This document shows, one piece after another, positions 1-8,571 of a stretch of 64,000 nt of DNA. Within the stretch, counting starts at the first letter, position 1. Every line of letters begins with the position of its first letter. The notes below the pieces were generated by a model. The model had not been told where the DNA came from. It was given only the letters and a program-made list of their open reading frames with translations, and ran no database searches. The stretch comes from Sva-07 sp031426215 (GTDB lineage: Bacteria; Actinomycetota; Acidimicrobiia; Acidimicrobiales; Ilumatobacteraceae), in the NCBI GenBank assembly GCA_031426215.1, contig JANPKU010000033.1, positions 94,319-158,318 of the forward strand, read 5' to 3'. The translations under genes were made by a program, and so were the position numbers.

Positions 1-1479
1 CAGGGGCTCATGCCGACGCTCGACTTCGACGACACCGTCGACGTCGTCATCCCGACGGCCGTCGTGGTGCTGTTCACCTACGAAGCGACGCTCGCAGACG
101 CCGACGGGAACGTGCCCTCGACGCTTCCCGCCTCACCGGTGGTCGTGGCTCCGTTCACGGCCGAGCAGTTCGAGGCCGCCGAAGCGAGTCGCGGCCCCCA
201 GGGCTTCGCTGCACCGAACCGCCGACCCTCGATCGCACAGGTTCTGCCCGCCAACATCATCAACAATCCGTGTGGCGCTCTCTTGGCATTCCAGGAGGAG
301 GTCCTGGGCCTGGTCTACGACGCGCTCGGCGGGAAAGACTCCTGGCTCGGCAAGAGGGCGCAGGTCGCGATCGGCCTGCTCCCTAAGGCCGCCTTGCCGT
401 ACGCGATCCCGGGCAAGGGCACCTTCGACATGCTCGCGACGCTCGGCTTCATCGCCGGCCTCGTCGGGTCGGTGTCGCCGTGGACGGTGACGATCGAAGC
501 GAACGAGGATCCGATCGCCTACGGCGTCGCGCCGGGAGTCGGCCAGCGAGGCACTGTTCGGACCGTGGTCGATCCGGGGCTCCAGGTCAAGTGGCCTGAA
601 GCGCTGAAGTCGTGCGCACAGCTGATCGGGATCGACCTCCCCGAGATCTCGCCCGTTGGCGGCATCGTCGCGTGGACACACACGTTCGGCACCCATGCAA
701 CGAAGCTCAGCGAAGACGGCGTGATCATGGAGATCGACGGACGCTACGAGGCGACGTTGCTCTACGACACCAGCGTCGAGAGCGCCGATCAGGCCGCAAA
801 TGGTCAAGCGACCTCGTCGGGGCTCGTCTTCGAAGCCCGAGTCGATCGACCGGGCAATGAAACCTTCGACAAGTTGATCGCCAAGCTCATCGAGCGGCTT
901 GCCGGCGACGGCGTTATCGGATCTGCGCTGCAGTACCTCACCGCCGGGGTTGCCACCACGATCAAGGAGATGAGCGACCCACCCCCCACGGCCGCAATCG
1001 TGACCGTGACGTTCCACGACCCGCCACCCGACCCCGTCACGACGCTCGATTCGACACCGGCCTCCACTCCCGAGCCGCCCACCGCTGGTGGTGCGTGTAT
1101 CGGCGTCGACCTCTTCAGCCAGCCGATGGCAGCTGCGTCCACCGGTGTGCGGCTGCGAATGGAGCCGAATGGCTCGCTGATCTGGGACTTCGGATCGAGC
1201 GCGCCGTACAGCGTCGACGACGGATTCGGCAACGTCTCGACGATCACGTTGGCGGGGTCGATCACCGGAACCTATTCAGGATCCAACGACTCCTATACGA
1301 CGACGATGTCGAAGATCAACCTCAGCGGAACCGTCGAGGTCCTCGGCAACGTCGTGGCGCTGCCGCCCGAAGCGTTCACCGGAGTCGCCGGCGATCCGGT
1401 CATCGGCGTCACCTCCGAGAACCTCACGTGCATCGATGGAGCGATCACGGTCGCTCGCACCGGCCAGATCTACTCCTGA
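1..1479 (+). CDS. Unknown protein, open at the left window edge
   Basis: I do not recognise this protein. The frame is open to base 1 (Gln-Gly-Leu precede the ATG at base 10), so the gene may begin outside the window and the 489 residues from the ATG may be only its C-terminal part. No signal peptide follows that ATG. Around residues 335-360 there is a Pro/Thr-rich linker, typical of exported actinobacterial proteins. The region after it is rich in Ser, Thr and Gly with alternating hydrophobic residues and looks like a beta-rich domain. Cysteines at about residues 88, 203, 362 and 475 could form disulfides. It converges on the RIO kinase gene, which ends 23 bases away. An extracellular or surface role is a guess from composition only. 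Confidence 0.6.
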   Translation, partial: QGLMPTLDFDDTVDVVIPTAVVVLFTYEATLADADGNVPSTLPASPVVVAPFTAEQFEAAEASRGPQGFAAPNRRPSIAQVLPANIINNPCGALLAFQEEVLGLVYDALGGKDSWLGKRAQVAIGLLPKAALPYAIPGKGTFDMLATLGFIAGLVGSVSPWTVTIEANEDPIAYGVAPGVGQRGTVRTVVDPGLQVKWPEALKSCAQLIGIDLPEISPVGGIVAWTHTFGTHATKLSEDGVIMEIDGRYEATLLYDTSVESADQAANGQATSSGLVFEARVDRPGNETFDKLIAKLIERLAGDGVIGSALQYLTAGVATTIKEMSDPPPTAAIVTVTFHDPPPDPVTTLDSTPASTPEPPTAGGACIGVDLFSQPMAAASTGVRLRMEPNGSLIWDFGSSAPYSVDDGFGNVSTITLAGSITGTYSGSNDSYTTTMSKINLSGTVEVLGNVVALPPEAFTGVAGDPVIGVTSENLTCIDGAITVARTGQIYS

Positions 1480-1502
1480 CGTCGCCTCTCGGCGTGCGCT
1501 CG

Positions 1503-2252
1503 TCAGATGAAGCTGAGCAGGTCCGCGAACACCTCCTCGGGGTCGACCTCAAACCCGCGCCGCTCGAACCACTGACAGACGTTCAGCACGTCACGGTGCA
1601 GGAAGTCGAGCCCCTGGAGATTGGCAGCGATGTCGATCGACTGCGGGAAGTCGATGAACCACAACCGCTCCTGCCACCACAGCAGGTTGTACGCCGACAG
1701 GTCCCCGTGGGCGATCCCTGCTGCAGTCATGCCACGGAGTCCGACGAGCAACTGCTCGAAGGCGTCGGCGACCTGCGACTGCGACAGTCGGGCCGCCGAC
1801 AGCTGCGGCGCCGCCATTTCCCAGCTGCCGACGTACTCGAGATCGAACACGTCGTCGCTGAATGCGATCGGGTAGGGGACGGCCACCCCCGCGTGCCACA
1901 GCTGTGACATCACGTCGTGTTCTGTTCCCGTCCACCGGTCCTGGAGCAACCGTTTGCCGTAGGTCGACATCCGCTCGATGGCGCGCCGATCGCGTGACTT
2001 GCGGAACTGGCGGCCTTCCCGGTACTGCACGTCGTGACGGAACGCCGAGGACCTCTGCACGCCCATCGCCTCCAGCTGGCCCTTCTGGGTGACGTGGCGG
2101 GGCAAGTAACGCTTGCGGGCGACAAGACACGACCGGCCGTCGTCGCCGATTCGCTCGACGAGGTTGACCTGTGCCTCCTTCCCGCTCTTGACGACACCGT
2201 GGTCGATGTCGGTGTAGGGCTCGACGACGAGCCATTCCGGGTGTTCGGACAT
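1503..2252 (-). CDS. RIO-type atypical serine/threonine kinase
   Basis: Predicted RIO1-family protein kinase of 249 residues. Visible motifs are GKEAQVNLV in the nucleotide-binding loop (residues 24-32), the catalytic loop HGDLSAYN (182-189) and the metal-binding FIDFPQ (199-204). The loop HGDLSxYN and a DFPQ in place of DFG are hallmarks of RIO kinases. In eukaryotes and archaea the family acts in small-subunit ribosome maturation; the bacterial members' role is not settled. I chose the ATG at 2252 because AGAGG lies 9 bases upstream; a GTG at 2294 would add 14 residues that do not look like kinase. A 15-codon ORF with a much stronger ribosome binding site lies upstream at 2327-2374 and may control translation. 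Confidence 0.85.
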   Translation of the reverse strand: MSEHPEWLVVEPYTDIDHGVVKSGKEAQVNLVERIGDDGRSCLVARKRYLPRHVTQKGQLEAMGVQRSSAFRHDVQYREGRQFRKSRDRRAIERMSTYGKRLLQDRWTGTEHDVMSQLWHAGVAVPYPIAFSDDVFDLEYVGSWEMAAPQLSAARLSQSQVADAFEQLLVGLRGMTAAGIAHGDLSAYNLLWWQERLWFIDFPQSIDIAANLQGLDFLHRDVLNVCQWFERRGFEVDPEEVFADLLSFI

Positions 2253-2326
2253 GGTGAAGAACCTCTGGGTGATGCGTACGACGAACGGGGACACCGGTCG
2301 CCACGCACACGAGGTGCTGGGCTCGC

Positions 2327-2374
2327 TCAGCAGGCGAGGGCGCGACCGGATGGGGCAAACACAGATGCAGTCAT
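2327..2374 (-). CDS. Short upstream ORF (leader peptide candidate)
   Basis: A 15-residue ORF (MTASVFAPSGRALAC, then TGA) preceded by a near-perfect Shine-Dalgarno, GGAAGGAGG, eight bases before its ATG. It ends 75 bases before the RIO kinase start and lies in a different frame. Such a strong initiation site in front of a tiny ORF suggests a translated leader that could couple to or attenuate the kinase gene. It may instead mark a mis-set start, but no in-frame route from this ATG into the kinase exists because the TGA intervenes. Confidence 0.45.
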   Translation of the reverse strand: MTASVFAPSGRALAC

Positions 2375-2463
2375 GTGAAAAGCCTCCTTCCCGATCGACG
2401 AACGAGTGTCACGTTAGACCGCTCGACCTCGCACGTCCACGAAGTTTCGCAACGCACCCGTGA

Positions 2464-3852
2464 TCAACCGACGCGGGCGAACTCGACCGACCGCGACGCC
2501 GAGTCGGCTCGGACCAACCGCACCCGTATCTCGTCACCGGGGTCGACGCGTCGCGCCGCAACCCTCGCCATGATCGCCGGCTCGCACACCTGGATGCTCG
2601 CGCCGCGTTCGTCCTCGGCGGTGACCACTGCATCGAACACCTCGCCCTCGCGGCCGCTCAGCACCAGCGCCTCAGCAAGATCGAGTGCTGCACGATCGGC
2701 CTGAGCGGCGCGGGCGTTCGCTCGATCCATCACCTCAGGGAGCGACTCGAACGCCGTCTGGATGTACTCGGGCACCGAACGACCCGCAGCGACATCGATC
2801 GCCGCCTCGACCACGAACCGGTCGGCCAATCGTCGCAGTGGTGCCGTCGCATGGCAGTACGTCGCTGCCACCGCGGCATGCCACGGCACGACACCTTCGC
2901 GGTAAGGCTCGTACGACGCCCGGCCACTCGCCCGGCGGATCGCGAGCTGGAACGCTGCGGTTCGGGGGTCCTCACGATCGAGCGACGGCTCGAACCGCTC
3001 GAGTGGCACGTCCGGCGCCCATGGCAACCCGAATGCCTGCGCGGTGTGACGCAGCCGCTGCTCGGCTCGCTCGTCGACCGCTGGCATCGTGCGGAACAGA
3101 CCGGTCTTTGCCGCGAAGAGCGCGTCGGCGACCGCCATGTTGACCGCAAGTGACATCGCCGCATTGCGCCGCTCGACGACACGCCGCGGCCGGAATCGGA
3201 GCTCATAGCCCCCGTCCACCCGCTGCAGCTCCTGCTCTGGGGTGTCGACACGGTCCGCCCCACGTTCGCGCTCCGCAGCCTCGATCCGCGCCGCGAGTTC
3301 GTCGAACCCTGCCGGAAGATCGTCGGAGGTGGCGTCCTCGTACGCGAGTTTCGCTCGACTGCGCACCAGCGAACGCTCGACATCCTCGAGCGAGACCGCG
3401 CCGTCAGAGGCGATGCGCACGCTGAACACCACGGCCGGTCGATCGCCGTCGGGCAGCAGGCTCGCTACGCCTTCGGCCAACTCCGGCGGGTGCAGGCCGG
3501 CTCGCCCGTCGGGCAGGTAGACCGTGACACCGCGGACCCACGCCTCGGCGTCGATCGCTCCGCCCGGAACCACGAACCATCCGACGTCGGCGATCGCGTA
3601 GCGCAACACGAGATCGTCACCGACGACGTCGATGGCGAATGCCTGGTCGAGGTCGGTGCTGGTGGCCGGATCGAGCGTGACGAACTCGACGTCCGTCCGA
3701 TCGACGTGGTCGACAGATGCCCCGCGCCTCGCGACCTGCGATGCCTCGTCGAGCACTGCCTGGGGGAACGCGTCGGGCACGTCGAGTTCGGCCCGGATTC
3801 GTCGCAGTCCGTCGCGCACCTGCTCGTCGTCGGGGAGCGTGGGGGTCCTCAT
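2464..3852 (-). CDS. RNB-domain (RNase II/R family) exoribonuclease
   Basis: Predicted 3'-5' exoribonuclease of 462 residues. The RNB catalytic core starts near residue 55; DPATSTDLDQAF carries the acidic metal ligands D61, D67 and D69, followed by YAIADV. CHATAPLRRLADR near residue 350 is the typical RNB C-terminal arginine-rich motif. A short beta-rich tail resembles an S1/OB-like end. The protein is much shorter than E. coli RNase R or RNase II because the N-terminal cold-shock domains are missing, which is usual for the compact actinobacterial RNB proteins. A G-rich stretch (AGGGGGG) precedes the ATG. A 49-base palindrome separates it from mreB upstream. Confidence 0.88.
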   Translation of the reverse strand: MRTPTLPDDEQVRDGLRRIRAELDVPDAFPQAVLDEASQVARRGASVDHVDRTDVEFVTLDPATSTDLDQAFAIDVVGDDLVLRYAIADVGWFVVPGGAIDAEAWVRGVTVYLPDGRAGLHPPELAEGVASLLPDGDRPAVVFSVRIASDGAVSLEDVERSLVRSRAKLAYEDATSDDLPAGFDELAARIEAAERERGADRVDTPEQELQRVDGGYELRFRPRRVVERRNAAMSLAVNMAVADALFAAKTGLFRTMPAVDERAEQRLRHTAQAFGLPWAPDVPLERFEPSLDREDPRTAAFQLAIRRASGRASYEPYREGVVPWHAAVAATYCHATAPLRRLADRFVVEAAIDVAAGRSVPEYIQTAFESLPEVMDRANARAAQADRAALDLAEALVLSGREGEVFDAVVTAEDERGASIQVCEPAIMARVAARRVDPGDEIRVRLVRADSASRSVEFARVG

Positions 3853-3870
3853 CGCCCCCCTGCACCATCC

Positions 3871-3919
3871 GTTCTCGTGAACAAGATGCGTACCTGAGCC
3901 GCACCTTGTTCACGAGAAC
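3871..3919. repeat. Palindromic intergenic repeat, family A, copy 1
   Basis: Twenty-base arms starting GTTCTCGTGAACAAG around a 9-base loop. The right arm is identical in all three family copies, and the left arm carries one mismatch at its position 16. It starts 6 bases beyond the mreB stop codon, so it can serve as an mreB terminator. The other copies are at 50365-50413 and 57360-57408. Confidence 0.9.
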
Positions 3920-3925
3920 CCATGT

Positions 3926-4930
3926 TCAACGGCGGGCGCCCATGAACATGCCCTTCAGGGCGTCATAGTGCTCGATGACGTGGCCGGCGCCCAGCACGAC
4001 GGCCTCGAGTGGCACGTTCGACATCTTCACCGGCACTTCGGTCTCGCGTTCGATCCGTTCGGCCAGCCCACGCAACAGCCCGCCGCCCCCGACGAGGAAC
4101 ATGCCGCGCACGAGGAAGTCTTGCGACAGCTCCGGCGGAGCCTTGGACAGGCAGCGGATCACGGACGCCACGATCGACGACACCACGTCCTCGATCGCGT
4201 AGCGCACTTCTTCAGGCGTGAGGAGCACGGTTTTCGGCAGCCCGGTCATCAGGTCGCGCCCGCGGACCTCGGCCTGGTTCTCGTCGGGAGTCGGGTCGGC
4301 GGATCCGATCGCGACCTTGATCTCCTCGGCGGTTCGTTCGCCGATGGCGATGCCGTGCTCGCGGCGTACGTAGTTCTGGATCGCGGCGTCGATGTCGAAC
4401 GAGCCCACGCGCACCGCTTCGAGTGCCACGATTCCGCCGAGGCTGATCACGGCAGTCTCACTGGTGCCACCACCGATGTCGATCACCATGTTGCCGACCG
4501 GCTCGTCGATGGGGAGGTCGGCACCGATGGCCGCAGCCATCGGCTGCTCGATCAGGTTCGCATCGGCAGCGCCCGCACGGCGAGCAGCGTCGGTGACCGC
4601 CCGCCGCTCGACCTCGGTGATGGCCGACGGCACACAGATGACCACCTTGGGTCTCGTGAAACGGCTCACTCCCACGCGCTGCAGCAACAGACGAATCATG
4701 CGTTCGGTGATCTCGAAGTCGGTGATGGCACCACCGCGAAGCGGACGCACCGCCACGATGTAGCCCGGCGTGCGACCGATCATCTGCCATGCCTCGCGAC
4801 CGGTCGCGAGCACCTCTCCGGTCTGGCGGTTGAGCGCGATGACCGACGGCTCGTTGAGCACGATGCCGCGACCCTTCATGTACACGAGGGTGTTGGCGGT
4901 GCCGAGGTCGATGGCGAGGTCACGCGCCAT
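3926..4930 (-). CDS. mreB: Rod-shape/actin-like protein MreB
   Basis: Bacterial actin homologue of 334 residues, the usual MreB length. Visible ATPase motifs are the phosphate-1 loop DLGTANTLVY (residues 8-17), PSVIA near 29, the phosphate-2 loop VIDIGGGTSETAVISLGG in the middle and the adenosine-binding GGGGLLRGL near the C terminus. MreB polymerises under the membrane and guides lateral wall synthesis. The usual partners mreC, mreD and rodA are not adjacent here; it sits alone between an RNB nuclease and moaE. No clear Shine-Dalgarno precedes the ATG. Confidence 0.93.
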   Translation of the reverse strand: MARDLAIDLGTANTLVYMKGRGIVLNEPSVIALNRQTGEVLATGREAWQMIGRTPGYIVAVRPLRGGAITDFEITERMIRLLLQRVGVSRFTRPKVVICVPSAITEVERRAVTDAARRAGAADANLIEQPMAAAIGADLPIDEPVGNMVIDIGGGTSETAVISLGGIVALEAVRVGSFDIDAAIQNYVRREHGIAIGERTAEEIKVAIGSADPTPDENQAEVRGRDLMTGLPKTVLLTPEEVRYAIEDVVSSIVASVIRCLSKAPPELSQDFLVRGMFLVGGGGLLRGLAERIERETEVPVKMSNVPLEAVVLGAGHVIEHYDALKGMFMGARR

Positions 4931-4983
4931 GTGAGGTCATTCGTGTCGGGTCGAAGGTGCAGGCCGCGCCGAGCGCGGTGGCG

Positions 4984-5199
4984 TCACGTGTCATCGACAC
5001 CATCATCGCCGCTGACGCTGCGCTCGGTGGGTTTCATCCGATCCGACGTCTGGCGGCGGGCCTCGGGCGACAGCGCGTCGATCTGACGGCGGAACGACGC
5101 AATGTTGTCGGTCGGTCGACGATTGCGACCGGCGGCGGACGCAACGAATGCGACCAGAACGCCGAGCACGGCCACGCCGCCGATGACCGCGACGATCAC
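4984..5199 (-). CDS. Small single-pass membrane protein coupled to moaE
   Basis: Hypothetical protein of 71 residues. I place the start at the GTG (5197-5199) that overlaps the moaE TGA in a GTGA arrangement, the classic translationally coupled layout. An upstream ATG at 5271 would force a 76-base overlap and adds an Arg-rich non-helical leader. The N terminus is one transmembrane helix (VIVAVIGGVAVLGVLVAFV), followed by a short charged cytoplasmic tail ending in Asp/Thr. No homologue is recognised. Co-translation with MoaE does not prove a role in molybdopterin synthesis. Confidence 0.6.
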   Translation of the reverse strand: MIVAVIGGVAVLGVLVAFVASAAGRNRRPTDNIASFRRQIDALSPEARRQTSDRMKPTERSVSGDDGVDDT

Positions 5200-5675
5200 T
5201 CGGAGGCCCCGACCGACCGCGGATCGCGGAGTTCGTGCGCCCCGGTGCCCCAGTCGGCTCCGTCGGCCCACACCTCGTGCTTCCAGATCGGGGCGGACTC
5301 CTTGAGAGCATCGATGGCGAATCGGGCAGCCTCGAACGCCTCGGCACGATGCGGAGCCGAGACGACGGCGATCACCGACGACTCACCGATCTCGAGTCGG
5401 CCGATGCGGTGCAGCAGGGCAACGCGCCCCGTCTCGGGCCAGCGACGACGCAACTCGGAGGTGATGTCGGCGAAGCGGGCGTCGACCTGTTCCTCGTAGG
5501 CCTCGTAGGTGAGATGCTCGACGCCCGATCGCCCATCGGCATGGTCGCGGATCGTTCCGCTGAACAACACGACAGCCCCGCATCGGGGTTGGATCGCCCA
5601 CGAGTAGGCCGATCCGACCGGCAGCTCGGAATCGGCGAGGCCGAACCAGTCGTCACCGTCGAAGGGTTCTTCCAC
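5196..5675 (-). CDS. moaE: Molybdopterin synthase catalytic subunit MoaE
   Basis: Large subunit of molybdopterin synthase, which with thiocarboxylated MoaD converts precursor Z (cPMP) to molybdopterin. Diagnostic motifs run in order: GAVVLFSGTIRDH (near residue 33), LTYEAYEE, HRIGRLEIGE, PHRAEAFEAARFAID and the catalytic-lysine region KESAPIWKHE. At 159 residues it has normal length. The start is a GTG with TACGAT 6 bases upstream and no Shine-Dalgarno, consistent with a leaderless mRNA. No other moa gene is in the window. Confidence 0.93.
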   Translation of the reverse strand: MEEPFDGDDWFGLADSELPVGSAYSWAIQPRCGAVVLFSGTIRDHADGRSGVEHLTYEAYEEQVDARFADITSELRRRWPETGRVALLHRIGRLEIGESSVIAVVSAPHRAEAFEAARFAIDALKESAPIWKHEVWADGADWGTGAHELRDPRSVGASE

Positions 5676-5767
5676 GATGGCATCGTAGCGACGATGAACC
5701 GACAGTCAGTGGGCGCGACGTCGCCCGCGGACAGCACCCCCGTGGCGAGCTGTACGATCTCGTCTTC

Positions 5768-6334
5768 GTGGAGCCCGGTCCCCTGCCCCCTCACGAGCGA
5801 TCGTGGCGGCATCCTTCCGAACTCGGTCCGACGCGCATCGACGTCGATGATCCGAGTCGGCGCACCCACACCAACGTCGTTGCCCTCGCCGGCGGAGCGA
5901 TGGCCGTGCTTGCGGTTGCCACGATGGTCGTGGCGATGACCCCTCGAACCGCCGACGGCCCGGTGGCGTTGAGTTCCACGACGACTCCGGTCACCCCCCG
6001 CACCGTGGCCCTGCCGGCGTCGACGGAGACCCGACTTTCAGACGCCGAGGCAGTCCAGGTCAGGCCGACCACGGCGCTGCTGACGTCGTTCGCAGCATTT
6101 CCACACGCGGTCACGTCGAGCCCGCAGCTCGACCTCGACGGGACCGACGTCGCCAACGAGCCGCCGACCGACGACGAGATGGTGTTCCTGCGCACCGAAG
6201 CGGTCACCTACCGACTGCAGTGGGATGAGGTCCGACAGCTCACCGTGCCAGACGGCTCGGTGGTGTTCGACGCCGCCGGCGACCTGGTTGCCCGGGTGAG
6301 CGGTGGCGATCTCCTCAGCCTCGTCGACGACTGA
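5768..6334 (+). CDS. Hypothetical single-pass membrane protein
   Basis: Protein of 188 residues that I cannot assign. The N-terminal segment contains PPHERSWRHPSELG, a short motif seen at the cytoplasmic N terminus of many actinobacterial membrane proteins. One transmembrane helix follows (about residues 36-56), then a Thr/Pro/Val-rich extracellular part of about 130 residues. The start is a GTG with TACGAT 9 bases upstream. The last 20 bases overlap the 3' end of the opposing SDR gene. Confidence 0.65.
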   Translation: MEPGPLPPHERSWRHPSELGPTRIDVDDPSRRTHTNVVALAGGAMAVLAVATMVVAMTPRTADGPVALSSTTTPVTPRTVALPASTETRLSDAEAVQVRPTTALLTSFAAFPHAVTSSPQLDLDGTDVANEPPTDDEMVFLRTEAVTYRLQWDEVRQLTVPDGSVVFDAAGDLVARVSGGDLLSLVDD

Positions 6335-7310
6335 ACCGCCGCCGCCCGACGACCACGCCGACCAGCGCCACGACGGCAATCGCCAGCACCCCGCCAGCGA
6401 GGGCAAGTTCCTGGCGGCGCTTCGGTGACACCATCGTCCACCATGGTGCGTCGGTGCTCTCGACGTAGGTCTGTTCGTTCGTCACCGTCGGCGTCCATCC
6501 CGTGGATCGAAGCCGATCGTTCGAGATCACCCACGGCTCGAGGGTGTAGGGCAGCAGTCCGGGTGGAATCGGACCTCGAGCGAAGCGCCAGCGCAGTCCC
6601 GACATGAATTCCCTGAGTCGTTCGGGGAGCGGCACACGAGGTCGTTCACCCGAGAGCGCCCGCACTCGCTCCCCCGGTACCCAGCCGTCGGGGGCGACGT
6701 TGTACACCCCGTCGAGGCCTTGATCGACGCCGACCCCGACGGCAGCAGCGAGGTCGTCGAGATGGAGGAACTGCGAGGGAGGGTCCGCTTCGGCAAGGCG
6801 TCGCCCGAGGCCGTACACCAACGCCGAAGCCAGTCGAGACCCTCCGTCGGATGCCAGCGCGACAGCGGGCCGCAACACGCACGTGGTTCTCCCCGGCCGG
6901 GCGAGTCGCCACTGCTCGACGAGTTCCTCCGCCGAGGCGAGCTGCCGGGCAAAGACGAATTCGACATCCGGGCGCAGTGTGGCGTCCTCCGTCAACGGGA
7001 CCGGGTTGTTCGCTGCCGCTCCGTACACCAGCGCCGACGACACGAAAACGACGTGACGAGCTCCGACACCGTCCGCAATCGCAAGGGTCGACGCGGCGGA
7101 TTCGGTCGCACTCTCGCGACGAGCCGCCCGGCGGTCGTAGTCGCTGCTGCCGACGTCAACCACCGTGGTGGCCTCGACGGACTCACCGTCGAGCGCGGCG
7201 GCGAGCACGACGTTGCGTCCAGCCAGCACGGTTCCCACGCGGTGGCCGAGTGCACCACCTGCTCCGGTGAGCACGACCACGTCATCGGGTCGTGCACCAG
7301 CGCCATCCAT
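6315..7310 (-). CDS. NAD-dependent epimerase/dehydratase-like extended SDR
   Basis: Extended short-chain dehydrogenase of 331 residues. The Rossmann glycine motif is TGAGGALG near residue 13. VFVSSALVYGAAANN is the usual active-site Ser plus Tyr-region of sugar-epimerase-like SDRs, although the YxxxK is not canonical, so catalysis is uncertain. The C terminus holds one transmembrane helix (LALAGGVLAIAVVALVGVVVG) and an Arg-rich tail, giving a membrane-anchored SDR. The start at 7310 rather than 7337 is supported by TATCGT 7 bases upstream. It diverges from the zincin_2-like gene at 7372 with only 61 bases between the starts. Confidence 0.8.
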   Translation of the reverse strand: MDGAGARPDDVVVLTGAGGALGHRVGTVLAGRNVVLAAALDGESVEATTVVDVGSSDYDRRAARRESATESAASTLAIADGVGARHVVFVSSALVYGAAANNPVPLTEDATLRPDVEFVFARQLASAEELVEQWRLARPGRTTCVLRPAVALASDGGSRLASALVYGLGRRLAEADPPSQFLHLDDLAAAVGVGVDQGLDGVYNVAPDGWVPGERVRALSGERPRVPLPERLREFMSGLRWRFARGPIPPGLLPYTLEPWVISNDRLRSTGWTPTVTNEQTYVESTDAPWWTMVSPKRRQELALAGGVLAIAVVALVGVVVGRRRFSRRRG

Positions 7311-7317
7311 CGCTCGA

Positions 7318-7323
7318 ACGATA
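7318..7323 (-). promoter_or_regulatory. -10 box (TATCGT) of a leaderless start
   Basis: TATCGT lies 7 bases before the ATG at 7310 with no Shine-Dalgarno between. It favours this start over the ATG at 7337. Confidence 0.5.
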
Positions 7324-7371
7324 CCGATCGGCCGCATCCTCGTCGACGACGGAACCCCGTAACATCAGGTC

Positions 7372-8571
7372 ATGGCCGACCAGGACGAACCCGGCGATTC
7401 GATCGACCCCTTCGCCGGCATGCCGCTCTTCGGCGACCTGTCGCGGGCACTCTCGGGCCAGGGTCCGCTCAACTGGGACGCCGCTCGCCAGTTCGCCGTG
7501 CTCGCCGCCAACGGCGGTGGCCTGTTGTCCGGCACGGGGGTCTCGACGTCGGCCAACGTCGAGCCGACCGTGAGGATCAAGTACCGCGAACTCGCCGACA
7601 TTGCCCGGCTGCACGTCGGCGATGTGATGCAGCTCGAGGTTCCGGCCACCGAGCCCGACGTGGCCACACCCGAGCAGTGGGCCCAACAGACCCTCGAGGC
7701 CTACCGCCCACTGTTCACCGATCTCGCGACGTCCCTCGGCGGCACCGACGATCTTCCCGCCGACATGTCGTCGGACCCCATGGCGCAAATGATGGCCGGG
7801 CTCGGAAAGATGATGGCCCCGGCAATGATGGGGATGAGCGTGGGCTCCATGGTCGGCAACCTCGCCCGACGGGCATTCGGTGTCTACGACCTCCCGATCC
7901 CGCGCGCCACGCCGGCGCTGGTGCTCGTGCCGGCCAACATCGATTCGTTCGCCGCCGCCTGGTCGATCGAACTCGACGAGATGCGTCTCTGGGTGCTGGC
8001 CCACGAACTCGCCGGGATGACACTGTTCTCGGTCGACCACATCGCTGATCACCTGCGATCGCTCGTGCAACGCCACGTCGGCGGGTTCCGGCCCGATCCA
8101 TCGGCGCTTTCCGACAAGCTCACGTCGCTCGACATCGACCAGAGCGATCCGATGGCCGCGATGCAGCAGGCGTTCGGTGACCCCGAAGTGCTCCTCGGGG
8201 CCGTTCGATCGCCTGAGCAACTGGCGCTCGAACCTGAACTCGACGCAGCGGTGGCGGTGATGATCGGGGTCATCGACTGGGTCGTCGACGCCGTTGCGGT
8301 CCGGGTCATCGGCGGCAGTGCCCTGCAGATCGCGGAAGCGGCACGGCGCCGACGGGCCGAAGCATCACCCGACGAGATCTTCGTCGAACGGCTGCTCGGT
8401 ATCCGTCTCGGCGCCGAACAGACCGCACGCGGCAAGGCCTTCGTGCAAGGTGTGGTCGACCGCGCTGGCGAACACGGTCTCGAACCGCTGTTCAGTGATC
8501 CCGCTGCCGTTCCGACGCCGAACGAGATCGAGGCGCCGGGCCTCTGGCTCGCCCGGGTCGCCGGCGACTGA
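7372..8571 (+). CDS. Zincin_2 (DUF2342)-like protein with degraded zinc site
   Basis: Protein of 399 residues resembling the actinobacterial zincin_2/DUF2342 family of putative metallopeptidases. The layout matches: a Gly-rich N terminus, LVPANIDSFAAAW before the core helix, LWVLAHELAGMTLF at the position of the zinc-binding HEVTH helix, and a C-terminal LLGIRLGAEQTARGKAFV region ending in NEIEAPGLWLARV. Here the second histidine of HExxH is replaced (HELAGM), so peptidase activity is probably lost. A Met/Gly-rich amphipathic segment (about residues 135-165) may contact membranes. The start has TAACAT 6 bases upstream, typical of a leaderless gene. Its end overlaps the opposing MFS gene by 80 bases. 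Confidence 0.75.
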   Translation: MADQDEPGDSIDPFAGMPLFGDLSRALSGQGPLNWDAARQFAVLAANGGGLLSGTGVSTSANVEPTVRIKYRELADIARLHVGDVMQLEVPATEPDVATPEQWAQQTLEAYRPLFTDLATSLGGTDDLPADMSSDPMAQMMAGLGKMMAPAMMGMSVGSMVGNLARRAFGVYDLPIPRATPALVLVPANIDSFAAAWSIELDEMRLWVLAHELAGMTLFSVDHIADHLRSLVQRHVGGFRPDPSALSDKLTSLDIDQSDPMAAMQQAFGDPEVLLGAVRSPEQLALEPELDAAVAVMIGVIDWVVDAVAVRVIGGSALQIAEAARRRRAEASPDEIFVERLLGIRLGAEQTARGKAFVQGVVDRAGEHGLEPLFSDPAAVPTPNEIEAPGLWLARVAGD

